A stretch of 11,249 nucleotides of DNA from Thermodesulfovibrionales bacterium (GCA_022013235.1 JAKLQR010000158.1:1-11249), one strand, 5' to 3'. Shown: positions 1 to 7,467, numbered from the stretch's first letter. Numbers and translations: made by a program. Notes: generated by a model from the letters alone, not told the origin.

Positions 1-26
1 AGAGGTGGACCCCTGAAATCGGACAG
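1..26 (+). repeat. Left terminal inverted repeat of the IS3 element
   Basis: This matches the reverse complement of 1259-1284 at 19 of 26 positions. The mismatches cluster in the middle (positions 14-18 and 20), as is common between transposase-binding and cleavage parts of an IS end. The window begins here, so the repeat may extend further left. Confidence 0.8.
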
Positions 27-49
27 TCGTATAAGGTGTAAAATACGAC
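26..49 (+). promoter_or_regulatory. Hairpin between the IS left end and the orfA ribosome site
   Basis: GTCGTA at 26-31 pairs perfectly with TACGAC at 44-49 around a 12-base loop, directly inside the left inverted repeat and just before the orfA ribosome binding site (AAGGAGGT, 56-63). Such a stem could limit translation of orfA from transcripts that read into the element, as described for some other IS elements. The structure is seen; the role is inference. Confidence 0.35.
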
Positions 50-72
50 AAGCGTAAGGAGGTCACACCGGG

Positions 73-360
73 ATGAGCAAGACGAAAAGGAACAGGTATT
101 CGGCGGAATTCAAGGCAAAAGTAGCACGCGAGGCGTTGAAGGAAGAATCAACGATTGCAGAGATCGCAGCGCGGTTCAATATCCACCCCAATCAGGTAAG
201 CGAATGGAAGAAACAGGCACTGAAAGGGCTTAGTGACGTATTTGCAGGGAAGCCAGGTCGGGATGATGTAGCTCACGAGGTACAGGTCAAGGAGTTGCAC
301 GCTAAGATCGGGCAATTGACGGTGGAACGGGATTTTTTAGCGAAAGCCTTCGGTCGATGA
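73..360 (+). CDS. IS3-family transposase OrfA (HTH DNA-binding subunit)
   Basis: This 95-residue protein is the DNA-binding part of an IS3-type transposase and recognises the IS ends. Residues 8-60 form the HTH_Tnp_1 helix-turn-helix: a basic start (RYSAEFKAKVAREAL), then IAEIAARFNIHPNQVSEWKK. Residues about 67-90 (VQVKELHAKIGQLTVERDFL) form the short leucine-zipper-like coiled coil used for multimerisation. The start is supported by a strong ribosome site, AAGGAGGT at 56-63, ten bases before the ATG. The stop overlaps the orfB start by four bases (ATGA, 357-360), and a slippery heptamer lies just before the end, so this frame probably also gives the N-terminal half of a fused OrfAB transposase. 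Length is normal for the family and nothing is broken. Confidence 0.9.
   Translation: MSKTKRNRYSAEFKAKVAREALKEESTIAEIAARFNIHPNQVSEWKKQALKGLSDVFAGKPGRDDVAHEVQVKELHAKIGQLTVERDFLAKAFGR
333..339 (+). promoter_or_regulatory. Probable programmed -1 frameshift site (T TTT TTA)
   Basis: The bases at 333-339 read T_TTT_TTA in the orfA frame, which is the X_XXY_YYZ form of a slippery heptamer. A -1 slip moves reading into the orfB frame, which is open from 339 through the orfB ATG at 357 (residues S-E-S-L-R-S-M). IS3 elements make their active OrfAB fusion this way. A_AAA_AAG is the more usual sequence, so T_TTT_TTA is a less common version. I saw no convincing downstream pseudoknot. Confidence 0.6.
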
Positions 361-1223
361 GCCGCGAGCGGAGGAAAGAGATGGTGGAACCGGGGGATCC
401 GGGGCTCAGTATTACAAAACAGTGCGAATTACTTCAGCTTAGCCGCTCCTCGTGGTATTACGAGGCGATTGGTGAGAGCGAGTTGAATCTGAAGCTCATG
501 AGACAAATAGACGAGCAGTTTCTGGAGTCGCCGTATTACGGAGCCCGGCAGATGGCTCGATATCTGCGGCGTCAAGGGTACTGGGTCAACCGGAAACGGG
601 TGCGTCGGCTGATGCAGAAGATGGGACTCATGGCGATATATCAGAAACCCAATACAAGCAAACCGCACCCTGAGCATGAGGTGTTTCCTTATTTGCTCAG
701 AGGAATAGACATAGAGGCGCCGAATCAGGTCTGGTGTTCCGACGTGACGTACATACCGATGAAAAAGGGCTTTCTTTACTTGGTGGCGGTAATGGACTGG
801 TACAGTCGGAAGGTTCTCAGTTGGAGGCTCAGCAATACCCTCGATGCTGATTTCTGCGTTGAAGCCCTCAAGGAGGCTTTGGCCAAATACGGCAACCCTG
901 TTATCTTTAACACAGATCAGGGAAGTCAGTTTACGAGCTTTTCTTTTACCCAGGTGCTCAAGGATGCCGAGGTAAAGATTTCTATGGACAGCAAGGGTCG
1001 GTGGATGGACAACGTTATGATCGAACGCCTATGGCGGTCGCTGAAATACGAGTGTATTTATTTACATGCTTTTGAGTCAGGTGGCGAGGCACGGAAGGGC
1101 ATCGACAAATGGATTAGGCGTTATAATAAAGAGCGTCCACATTCTTCTCTTGACGACAGAACGCCATATGAAACATACTGGAACCTGCCAAAAGCAGGAT
1201 ATCCGATAACATTGGCGGCATGA
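357..1223 (+). CDS. IS3-family transposase OrfB (DDE integrase domain)
   Basis: This 288-residue protein is the catalytic part of the IS3 transposase, of the retroviral integrase fold (rve). Residues about 43-100 form the HTH_21 region (YYGARQMARYLRRQGYWVNRKRVRRLM). The catalytic triad is visible: D129 in WCSDVTYI, D187 in FNTDQGSQFTS and E223 in MIERLWRSLKYE, with exactly 35 residues between the second Asp and the Glu, the DD(35)E spacing of the family. The C-terminal RPHSSLDDRTPYETY is also typical. The ATG overlaps the orfA stop by four bases, so OrfB is made by coupling or, more likely, as an OrfAB frameshift fusion. Length is normal and the frame is intact. The protein catalyses strand transfer of the element's own ends. 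Confidence 0.93.
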   Translation: MSRERRKEMVEPGDPGLSITKQCELLQLSRSSWYYEAIGESELNLKLMRQIDEQFLESPYYGARQMARYLRRQGYWVNRKRVRRLMQKMGLMAIYQKPNTSKPHPEHEVFPYLLRGIDIEAPNQVWCSDVTYIPMKKGFLYLVAVMDWYSRKVLSWRLSNTLDADFCVEALKEALAKYGNPVIFNTDQGSQFTSFSFTQVLKDAEVKISMDSKGRWMDNVMIERLWRSLKYECIYLHAFESGGEARKGIDKWIRRYNKERPHSSLDDRTPYETYWNLPKAGYPITLAA

Positions 1224-1258
1224 TTGATGGTGGTTTCTACCTTAAGTCAGCCCCAAAA

Positions 1259-1284
1259 CTGTCCAACCAATGGGGTCCACTTCT
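1259..1284 (-). repeat. Right terminal inverted repeat of the IS3 element
   Basis: Partner of the repeat at 1-26. It begins CTGTCC and ends GGGGTCCACTTCT on the plus strand. The bases just outside continue in frame into a broken transposase gene on the minus strand, which marks the insertion point. Confidence 0.8.
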
Positions 1285-1732
1285 TGAACACCCATATCTG
1301 TGCCTTGTTCTTGACCGCCTCTGTTTCAGTCCACGTAGTGCAGATATCGGTCACACCCAAGGTCTGAGCAAAATCCCCGTGGCTGTCTCCTCCGTCATGG
1401 CCAACAAGATCGATCTCGACAAAGCCAAGCTTGTGTTCATTCCAGGCAGATGCAGTCCATGATGTACCAGATCTTCTTCAGCGCTTCTTCAACAGCACCA
1501 TCATAGACCTTGGGTTTCTTCCTCCTTTCTGTCCTTCTGATATCGCCTTGTATGACATAGCTCTTGTTTATCCTCACACCTTCCTGCCGTGGCTCCTCAA
1601 TACGTATGAGGCATACCTCCGGCCGTATCCTGTCAATTTGGTGAATTTGTCCAGTATGATGCCCTTTTCTCTCTTCCGGGCTTTCTGATACCGGACAGCC
1701 ACTACTGTCGTTGCCTTTTTCCTCTCTGTCAT
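1280..1732 (-). pseudogene. Decayed DDE transposase remnant, split by the IS3 element
   Basis: Three pieces of one transposase read on the minus strand in different frames. The first starts at ATG 1732 (MTERKKATTVVAVRYQKA, then IILDKFTKLTGYGRRYASYV) and stops after RKV near 1578. A frameshift there leads to VRINKSYVIQGD and ALKKIWYIMDCIC. At about 1441-1452 a further frame change joins this to WNEHKLGFVEIDLV, GDFAQTLGVTDICTTW and NKAQIWVF. From memory of this IS group (integrase-core transposases with a TGYxRRYAS N-terminal domain), over a hundred residues normally separate IMDCIC from WNEHK, so there is an internal deletion as well. The fragment keeps the first catalytic Asp (EIDLV) and ends where the IS3 right end begins; the rest of the catalytic domain is not in the window. 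Non-functional. Confidence 0.78.
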
Positions 1733-2000
1733 CGTTAACCTCATCTCTGCCTCCCATAGCGCTCCCTATAGAAGACATCTTCTAAGATTTTTCATATCAA
1801 TTTCTTATTTGAGGCAACGATTCAGTTTCGTATCGTTTTTTCGTGAGGCTGGACGAAAAAGAGAAAGTTGCTTAGGATATGGATAGAGTCGCTCCTTGTT
1901 CAACGAAAGGACGGGACATCATCCCTACTTACACAATATCCCCTCGCCCAGACCAGATATGTTACGTGCTTTTTTTGAAAGAAAATATTATAATAGTATA
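1733..2000. other. Gene-free stretch between the transposase remnant and the HEAT gene
   Basis: No convincing gene is present. It holds two small palindromes: AGAAGA/TCTTCT with a two-base loop at 1769-1782, and TTTTTCGT/ACGAAAAA with an eight-base loop at 1837-1844 and 1853-1860. Either could belong to the lost outer end of the decayed transposon. The frame of the next gene stays open back to a TTG at 1896, but the 35 extra residues look non-coding. An AT-rich TATAAT at 1989-1994 lies six bases before the HEAT gene ATG. Confidence 0.4.
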
Positions 2001-3470
2001 ATGAGATATTTTGTTATCAATAATATTTTATTTGGTCTGTGCTGCATCATAATGGTAACCATTACTAGCGTTTATGCGCAGCCACACATACACAGAGAAA
2101 ATATTACTGATACTGTATCTACCGAGGTAAAACAGCAAATCGAAGTCTTATTCAGTGACAAAGCTTCTGAACGTGTCGCTGCTGTAACAGCATTGGGTAA
2201 AATCAAAGCAGTAGTAGCCATCCCTTTCCTTATTGAACTTTTTGATGATACAGATCCCGTGATTCTGCGATCCCAAGAGGGCACAGCAGGGATAACCTCC
2301 CCCGGAAAAATTGCGGTAGGCGCGCTGGCTGCAATCGGTTCTCCCGCGGTTACCCCTCTCATTGCCGCCCTACAGGATAACCGCAGCAATGTCCGGATGA
2401 ATTCAGCAGCGGCACTCGGTAAAATAAAAAACTCCCGTGCGGTGGAACCATTAATCAATACTATCAAGGACGAAGATATTGAGGTGCGGAAAAACGCTGC
2501 TGCTGCGCTCGGAGAAATTGGTGATAGCCGCGCACTCGAACCTTTAAGCGTCTGTCTCCGTAACTCAAAATACAACCAACGCCAACTATGGAGTCGAGCA
2601 GTAAAGGATATTATCAATTGGATGATCTCCGGCCGTGATCGCGAACCACTTATCCGTGCGCTCTCAAGTGAAGAACCACTCGTAAGACAGATGGCAGCAG
2701 AAGCATTGAGAGAATTGAAGGATACGAAAGCTGTTGAACCTCTCATAAAAACACTTCGTGAAGATGACGATCCTAGGGTGAGAAGAGTTGCAGTGGAAGC
2801 CCTCGGAGAAATCCAGAATGCGCGTGCAATTGTTCCGCTTGTCGCGCTTCTGAAAGACAAGGATAAAGAAGTCAGAGAAAGCGTGGTCACCGCTCTCCAA
2901 AGTATGAACATGCCGGATATTGAGGCACTCCTTCCCTTTTTGAAAGACAGTGATGACGAAGTCCGTATCGCAACCATACGAATACTGTGCAGAATAGAAA
3001 ATGACCGGATAGCAGTATATCTGATTGAAGCACTAAACGATAAATCATGGATTATCAGATCCGAAGCTGCAAAATCTCTTGGCGTTCTCCGCATCCCCGA
3101 AACATTACCATCATTGATTCAAGCGTTAAACGATAAGAATATGAGCGTACGCTTAGCCGTAGAGGCATCCCTAATATCGATAGGCTCGCCTGTATTGCAA
3201 CCTCTGATTTATGCATTAAAAGAACCAGATGTGCACATTCAATCGTCTGCAGCAAAAATTCTTGGTGAATTAGGGGATTCGGAATCAGTTGTGCCCCTCA
3301 TTGAGGCACTCAATGTAAATTCATGGGTAGTGAGATCTGAAGCTGCGATTGCACTCGGAAAAATAAAGGATAAACGAGCATTGGCACCTCTCTACGATAC
3401 AACGAATGACAAAGACTCCTATGTTCGGGAAGTAGCTGCAGGTGCGATTAAGCTAATAAAGAGCGATTAA
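2001..3470 (+). CDS. Secreted HEAT-repeat protein
   Basis: This is a 489-residue protein made almost wholly of HEAT (PBS-lyase HEAT-like) repeats, an alpha-solenoid used for protein-protein binding. I place the start at ATG 2001 because a clean Sec signal peptide follows: MRYFVINNILFGLCCIIMV, then TITSVYA with likely cleavage before QPHIHREN. An upstream TTG at 1896 would bury that signal behind 35 unlikely residues. Mature residues from about 40 to the end form 13-14 units of about 31 residues with the pattern PLIxAL-xDxxxxVRxxAAxALGxI. Units 10 and 13 are near copies (SWIIRSEAAKSLG and SWVVRSEAAIALG), a sign of internal duplication. No enzymatic motif is visible. It probably acts in the periplasm as a scaffold; the partner is unknown. 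No Shine-Dalgarno sequence is seen, and the gene ends 91 bases before the FKBP-TPR gene. Confidence 0.88.
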   Translation: MRYFVINNILFGLCCIIMVTITSVYAQPHIHRENITDTVSTEVKQQIEVLFSDKASERVAAVTALGKIKAVVAIPFLIELFDDTDPVILRSQEGTAGITSPGKIAVGALAAIGSPAVTPLIAALQDNRSNVRMNSAAALGKIKNSRAVEPLINTIKDEDIEVRKNAAAALGEIGDSRALEPLSVCLRNSKYNQRQLWSRAVKDIINWMISGRDREPLIRALSSEEPLVRQMAAEALRELKDTKAVEPLIKTLREDDDPRVRRVAVEALGEIQNARAIVPLVALLKDKDKEVRESVVTALQSMNMPDIEALLPFLKDSDDEVRIATIRILCRIENDRIAVYLIEALNDKSWIIRSEAAKSLGVLRIPETLPSLIQALNDKNMSVRLAVEASLISIGSPVLQPLIYALKEPDVHIQSSAAKILGELGDSESVVPLIEALNVNSWVVRSEAAIALGKIKDKRALAPLYDTTNDKDSYVREVAAGAIKLIKSD

Positions 3471-3547
3471 ACATGGGAAATGAATAACCTTCGCCCATAT
3501 TTCCGAAATTTAGATTAAAGATAAATATTGGATTTTAACTCTTTCGT

Positions 3548-3552
3548 AAGGA
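3548..3552 (+). promoter_or_regulatory. Ribosome binding site of the FKBP-TPR-GT gene
   Basis: AAGGA nine bases before ATG 3562 fixes that start. This is one of the few clear Shine-Dalgarno sequences in the main locus; the neighbouring HEAT gene and the second TPR gene have none. Confidence 0.6.
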
Positions 3553-3561
3553 ACCACAAAA

Positions 3562-5352
3562 ATGTCACAAACTAAGATTGGGGATACGGTAAGTATCCAT
3601 TTTACATGTAAACTAGAAGATGGCACTATTTTCGATACTTCTATTGGAAAAGAACCATTGAGATTTACAATAGGCCAAGGGCAGATCATGGAGTGTCTTG
3701 AACAGGCCGTAATAGGAATGACCCAGGGAGAAATAAAAACTACAATAATCGGACATGAAAGGGCATTCGGTCCTCATCTCAAAGATAAAGTCCATGTTAT
3801 TAGCAGAGAAATATTCCCATCAAATTTACAGCCGATGGTCGGATTGAAATTCGAAATAACCCAAAATGACGGCACAACTAATACCGTATATATAACTGAC
3901 GTCTCCGAATCAGACGTTACCTTGGATACCAATTATCTCTTAGCTGGGAAGGACCTTTTCTTTGATATTGAACTTATTGAAATCGTACCTCATCAAATAG
4001 ATCATTCGAATGAATTTTACAAAAAAGGGGTAGAATTACATAACAGCGCGAAGATAGACGAGGCTATATCTTATTACCAGAAGGCAATTGATCAGAATCC
4101 TAATTTCGCTAGCGCATATTACAACCTCGGAGTAGCTTTTCAGGAAAAAGATTTACTCGATAGAGCAATCTTATATTATGAGATAGCCATAGGAAAAAAT
4201 CAGAAATTCATTGATGCCCACTATAACCTTGGGGTCGCTTTCAAGGAAAAGGGCCAATTCGATGAAGCTTTAATATGCTTTCAAAGAGTCTTACAGCTTG
4301 AACCGAATCACATAGGCGCTCACTATAACATTGGGAATGTCCTTGTTGCCAAAGGACATTTCAAAGAAGCAATGCAGTTTTACAAAAAATCAATCGAGAT
4401 CGACCCTGAGAATGCCGATGCACATTGGAATATCGCATTGCTCAACTTGATGTCTGCTAACTTCGAAGAAGGATGGAAGGGATACGAGTGGCGCTGGAAA
4501 TTAAAGGGTGTCAGGACAGAACATAATCTTCCGCAGCCCTTATGGGACGGAAAAGACCTGAACGGACAGACCATATTACTCTATACAGAACAGGGCTTTG
4601 GAGACACCCTCCAGTTTATCCGGTATGTTCCCATGGTTAAACAACTCGGAGGAAGGGTAATAGTCAAGTGCCAGAAAGAATTAGCCTCATTGCTTAAGAA
4701 TATCGAAGAAATTGAACGCGTAATTACTAATGGGGAGGGGTTCTCTGAATGGAACGTACAATACCCCCTTTTAAGTCTCCCTCTTCTCTTCAATACTACT
4801 CTTCAGAATATACCTTCAGTAGTACCTTATATCTCTGCCGATCCTAAGTTGATAAAAAAATGGGGGGATAAGATTACGTCGAATGAGTCACGAATGAAAA
4901 TAGGGCTCGTATGGTCCGGAGATCCCAGATTGAAAAATGACCGCAGCCGCTCGTTTACCCTAGGATTACTTTCATCATTAGCATACTTCAACGATATAAC
5001 ATATTACAGCTTACAAAAGGGAGAGGCATCTGAGCAGTCAAAAACCGCATCGAAAGATATGCAAATAGTCGATTATACGGAAGAAATTAATGACTTTGCC
5101 GATACGGCTGCATTCATCCAGAATCTTGATTTGGTAATCTCTGCAGATACAGCTGTAGCCCACTTGGCGGGTGCCCTTGGGAAACAGGTCTGGACACTCT
5201 TGCCCTCTGTTCCTGACTGGCGCTGGATGTTGAACAGAGAGGATAGTCCCTGGTATCCTACGATGAGACTTTTCCGTCAGCCAGCACCAGGGGATTGGGA
5301 GTCCGTAATACAACTTGTTATAAAGGCCCTTGATGAATTTCTTCTGAAGTGA
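3562..5352 (+). CDS. FKBP (SlyD-like) - TPR - GT9-like glycosyltransferase fusion
   Basis: This 596-residue protein has three parts. Residues 1-142 are a SlyD-type FKBP prolyl isomerase: the FKBP core (LEDGTIFDTS, FTIGQGQIMECLE), an insert-in-flap region at about 72-121, and the return strand LLAGKDLFFDIELIEIV. By alignment with FKBP12 the active-site Tyr26 and Tyr82 are Phe14 and Phe69, while Phe36 and Asp37 are kept as F24 and D25. Residues 151-286 are four 34-residue TPRs (AHYNLGVAFKEKGQFDEAL), with a fifth degenerate unit ending in EEGWKGYEWRW. Residues about 320-590 are a GT9/heptosyltransferase-like domain: YTEQGFGDTLQFIRY, MKIGLVWSG, DLVISADTAVAHLAGALG and PDWRWMLNREDSPWYP. There is no signal peptide, so it is cytoplasmic. 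TPRs likely dock an acceptor protein and the FKBP domain may hold or isomerise it; sugar and acceptor are unknown. It shares its C-terminal design with the next gene. Confidence 0.9.
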   Translation: MSQTKIGDTVSIHFTCKLEDGTIFDTSIGKEPLRFTIGQGQIMECLEQAVIGMTQGEIKTTIIGHERAFGPHLKDKVHVISREIFPSNLQPMVGLKFEITQNDGTTNTVYITDVSESDVTLDTNYLLAGKDLFFDIELIEIVPHQIDHSNEFYKKGVELHNSAKIDEAISYYQKAIDQNPNFASAYYNLGVAFQEKDLLDRAILYYEIAIGKNQKFIDAHYNLGVAFKEKGQFDEALICFQRVLQLEPNHIGAHYNIGNVLVAKGHFKEAMQFYKKSIEIDPENADAHWNIALLNLMSANFEEGWKGYEWRWKLKGVRTEHNLPQPLWDGKDLNGQTILLYTEQGFGDTLQFIRYVPMVKQLGGRVIVKCQKELASLLKNIEEIERVITNGEGFSEWNVQYPLLSLPLLFNTTLQNIPSVVPYISADPKLIKKWGDKITSNESRMKIGLVWSGDPRLKNDRSRSFTLGLLSSLAYFNDITYYSLQKGEASEQSKTASKDMQIVDYTEEINDFADTAAFIQNLDLVISADTAVAHLAGALGKQVWTLLPSVPDWRWMLNREDSPWYPTMRLFRQPAPGDWESVIQLVIKALDEFLLK

Positions 5353-5427
5353 TCCCTAAGTTTGAGTGAAAGGTAATATTCTGACGGGGAGACCATCCGA
5401 CAGGCCAATACCGAAAATAAAACTGCC

Positions 5428-7467
5428 ATGATCATCAGAGAAAATTTCTTTCTCGCCATAAAGTATCACCAGACAGGAGATATAGGGACAGCAGCTCATA
5501 TCTGCACCGAAATTTTAAACGTTCAACCCCACTTTGTTCCTGCATTACACCTTCTTGGGGTAATATTCTATCAACAAGGGGACTATGATTCAGCAATAGA
5601 GCATATCCGGCAAGCGCTCTGTCTTAACCAAAATAACCCTGACGCACATAACCATCTCGGAAGCGCCCTGAAGGCAAAAGGGGAGTTCGAAGAAGCCATA
5701 AGATGCTATCATAAAGCAATTGAACTGAATCCAAATCTAACCGAAGCGTTCTTTAATCTTGGCAATGCATTAGTTGCCCGGGGACAAGTAAACAAGTCCA
5801 TACAATATTATCAAAAGGCAATTGCACTTCAGCCAACCTTCTTTGCAGCATATTATAATTTAGGCAACTCTTTTCGGGATCAAGGAAAACTAGATGAGGC
5901 GATAGTCGCCTATCAGAAGTCATTAGAACTCCATCCGGAAGATACGAACGTTTACAACGCCTTGGGAACAATCTTTCAAGAACAAGGACAGCTTGATCAG
6001 GCTATCATACTTCTTAAGAAAGCGGTCGAACTAAATCCACACTTTGCCTGGGCTTACAGTAACCTAGGGAAAATCCTTCAAGACAATGGGTCCTCCGATC
6101 AAGCACTCTCTTATTACAAAATGGCATTACAGCAACATTCAGATCCTGTTGCCTTATGTAATATCTATAACAATATTGGGGTTATTTATCAGGAGAAGGG
6201 GGAATTCAACAAAGCAATAAGTTCCTATCAAAAAGCACTTGCTCTTGACCCATCTTCTTCAGGAATCTACAAAAATCTTGGCACAATTTTCCATGACATT
6301 GGTTGCTTCGAAGAGGCTATATCCTACTATCGCCAAGCTCTCGAACTTAACCCGGGGGATACCGAACTCTACTGCAATATGGGAAGCGTACTGCAGGATA
6401 AAGAGCAGTTCGATGAAGCCTTAATATTCTATAAAAGGGCTTTGGAGATAAATCCGGGCTTAGCCGAAGCACACTGGAACACATCGCTTATGCTTTTGTC
6501 TCAGGGAAATTTTAGAGAAGGCTGGGAAAAATACGAATGGAGGCTCTTGAAAAAAGGCGCACACTCCTCCATCTTTTTACTACCCACTTGGAAAGGCGGC
6601 TCACTGAAAGGGATTCGCCTGTTAGTTACCGCAGAGCAAGGCGTTGGGGATGAGATTATGTTCGCATCATGTCTTTCTGATATACTCGAAAAGGCTAAAT
6701 CATGTGTGATTGAGTGCGATAGAAGACTTCTTCCTCTCTTCTCCCGCTCTTTCCCAAAAGGACGCTTTTTCGAGCGCATCACAAAAGAGGGGGTTCCTCC
6801 TGACATTTCCGCGGACTTTCAAATAAGGATAGGAAGTTTACCGAAACTCATACGGCAAGCTTTGATCGATTTTCCAAAAAGGCGGTCATATCTTGTGCCG
6901 GACGAACAAAAGGTCGCTTTGTGGAGTCTGCGTTATCGGGAACTCGGAGAAGGTCTTAAAATTGGCATATCCTGGCGGGGAGGCAGTAAACCTTCTGTGA
7001 GACTTGCACGCTCGACTTCGCTCCACCAATGGTCGAAGCTATTTTGCATGTCAGGTGTTAATTTCATTAATCTGCAGTATGGGGATTGTATGGGCGACCT
7101 GAAGGAAGCAAAGGAAAAGTTGGGCGTCACTATCTATGACTGGGAAGATGCAAACCCATTAGAAGATCTCGATAATTTTGCCGCTCAGGTTGCAGCACTC
7201 GACTTGGTGATTTCTGTTGACAATGCGACCGTACATATATCAGGCGCATTGGGAACACAGGTTTTGGCTTTGCTGCCCAATCCCTGTGACTGGAGATGGA
7301 TGCATAAGTTCGAAGACACCCCTTGGTATAAAACAGTAAGGCTCTTTCGCCAGAGAAGGCAAGGTGACTGGGATGAGGTATTTGACCGAGCATTATTAAC
7401 CCTTAAGCGATTCGTCGAAAGCAATGTTCTCTCAGATATCGACTCTAAAAATTCACACGGAAGATAA
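5428..7467 (+). CDS. TPR-repeat GT9-like glycosyltransferase
   Basis: This 679-residue protein is a longer paralogue of the preceding gene without its FKBP domain. Residues about 3-350 contain ten TPRs of 34 residues with the usual LGxxxxxxGxxxxAIxxYxxALxLxP pattern; unit 7 (ALQQHSDPVALCN) is slightly expanded. A degenerate unit (HWNTSLMLLSQGNFREGW) links to the C-terminal GT9-like domain: VTAEQGVGDEIMFASCL, LKIGISWRGG, DLVISVDNATVHISGALG, PCDWRWMHKFEDTPWYK. The Asp-Asn replaces the more common Asp-Thr of that loop. No signal peptide is seen; it is probably cytoplasmic. The ATG is the only reasonable start because the frame is closed by a TAA about 55 bases upstream, yet no Shine-Dalgarno sequence precedes it. 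It lies 75 bases after the FKBP fusion with no terminator between, so the two are probably co-transcribed. Sugar donor and acceptor are unknown. Confidence 0.9.
   Translation: MIIRENFFLAIKYHQTGDIGTAAHICTEILNVQPHFVPALHLLGVIFYQQGDYDSAIEHIRQALCLNQNNPDAHNHLGSALKAKGEFEEAIRCYHKAIELNPNLTEAFFNLGNALVARGQVNKSIQYYQKAIALQPTFFAAYYNLGNSFRDQGKLDEAIVAYQKSLELHPEDTNVYNALGTIFQEQGQLDQAIILLKKAVELNPHFAWAYSNLGKILQDNGSSDQALSYYKMALQQHSDPVALCNIYNNIGVIYQEKGEFNKAISSYQKALALDPSSSGIYKNLGTIFHDIGCFEEAISYYRQALELNPGDTELYCNMGSVLQDKEQFDEALIFYKRALEINPGLAEAHWNTSLMLLSQGNFREGWEKYEWRLLKKGAHSSIFLLPTWKGGSLKGIRLLVTAEQGVGDEIMFASCLSDILEKAKSCVIECDRRLLPLFSRSFPKGRFFERITKEGVPPDISADFQIRIGSLPKLIRQALIDFPKRRSYLVPDEQKVALWSLRYRELGEGLKIGISWRGGSKPSVRLARSTSLHQWSKLFCMSGVNFINLQYGDCMGDLKEAKEKLGVTIYDWEDANPLEDLDNFAAQVAALDLVISVDNATVHISGALGTQVLALLPNPCDWRWMHKFEDTPWYKTVRLFRQRRQGDWDEVFDRALLTLKRFVESNVLSDIDSKNSHGR

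Larger units (their letters stand above)
6..1279 (+). mobile_element. IS3-family insertion sequence, essentially complete
   Basis: The element has the classic two-frame IS3 layout: a short HTH orfA overlapping a DDE orfB, bounded by imperfect inverted repeats. Positions 1-26 match the reverse complement of 1259-1284 at 19 of 26 bases, with the blocks GTGGACCCC and GGACAG conserved on both sides. The 5'-TG...CA-3' ends usual for IS3 elements put the boundaries at 6 and 1279, a length of 1274 bp, normal for the family. No target duplication can be tested because the left flank is only five bases. The right flank is the interrupted coding sequence of another transposase, so this element inserted into an older one. 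Both frames are intact, so it may still be active. Confidence 0.88.

Noticed and set aside
1220..1688. Plus-strand open frames after orfB
   Set aside because: They run antisense across the IS right end and the transposase remnant, which reads convincingly on the minus strand.
1837..1860. Stem TTTTTCGT/ACGAAAAA as a terminator
   Set aside because: The loop is eight bases, the stem is AT-rich and no T run follows on either strand; it may be a transposon-end remnant, which cannot be shown.
1896..2000. Upstream TTG extension of the HEAT-repeat gene by 35 residues
   Set aside because: There is no ribosome site, the residues look random (HHPYLHNIPSPRP), and the extension would place the signal peptide internally.
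2072..3094. Long minus-strand open frame of 340 codons
   Set aside because: It lies wholly within the HEAT gene on the other strand; its Ser/Arg/Ala-rich, low-complexity product is the mirror of the repeat codons.
3471..3561. Possible terminator after the HEAT gene
   Set aside because: Only mutually exclusive 5-6 base pairings (ATGGG/CCCAT or GGAAAT/ATTTCC) with long loops and no T run.
4012..4420. Periodic ~102-base similarity as a DNA repeat or CRISPR-like array
   Set aside because: The period is the 34-codon TPR unit; similarity is at protein level and the DNA units diverge.
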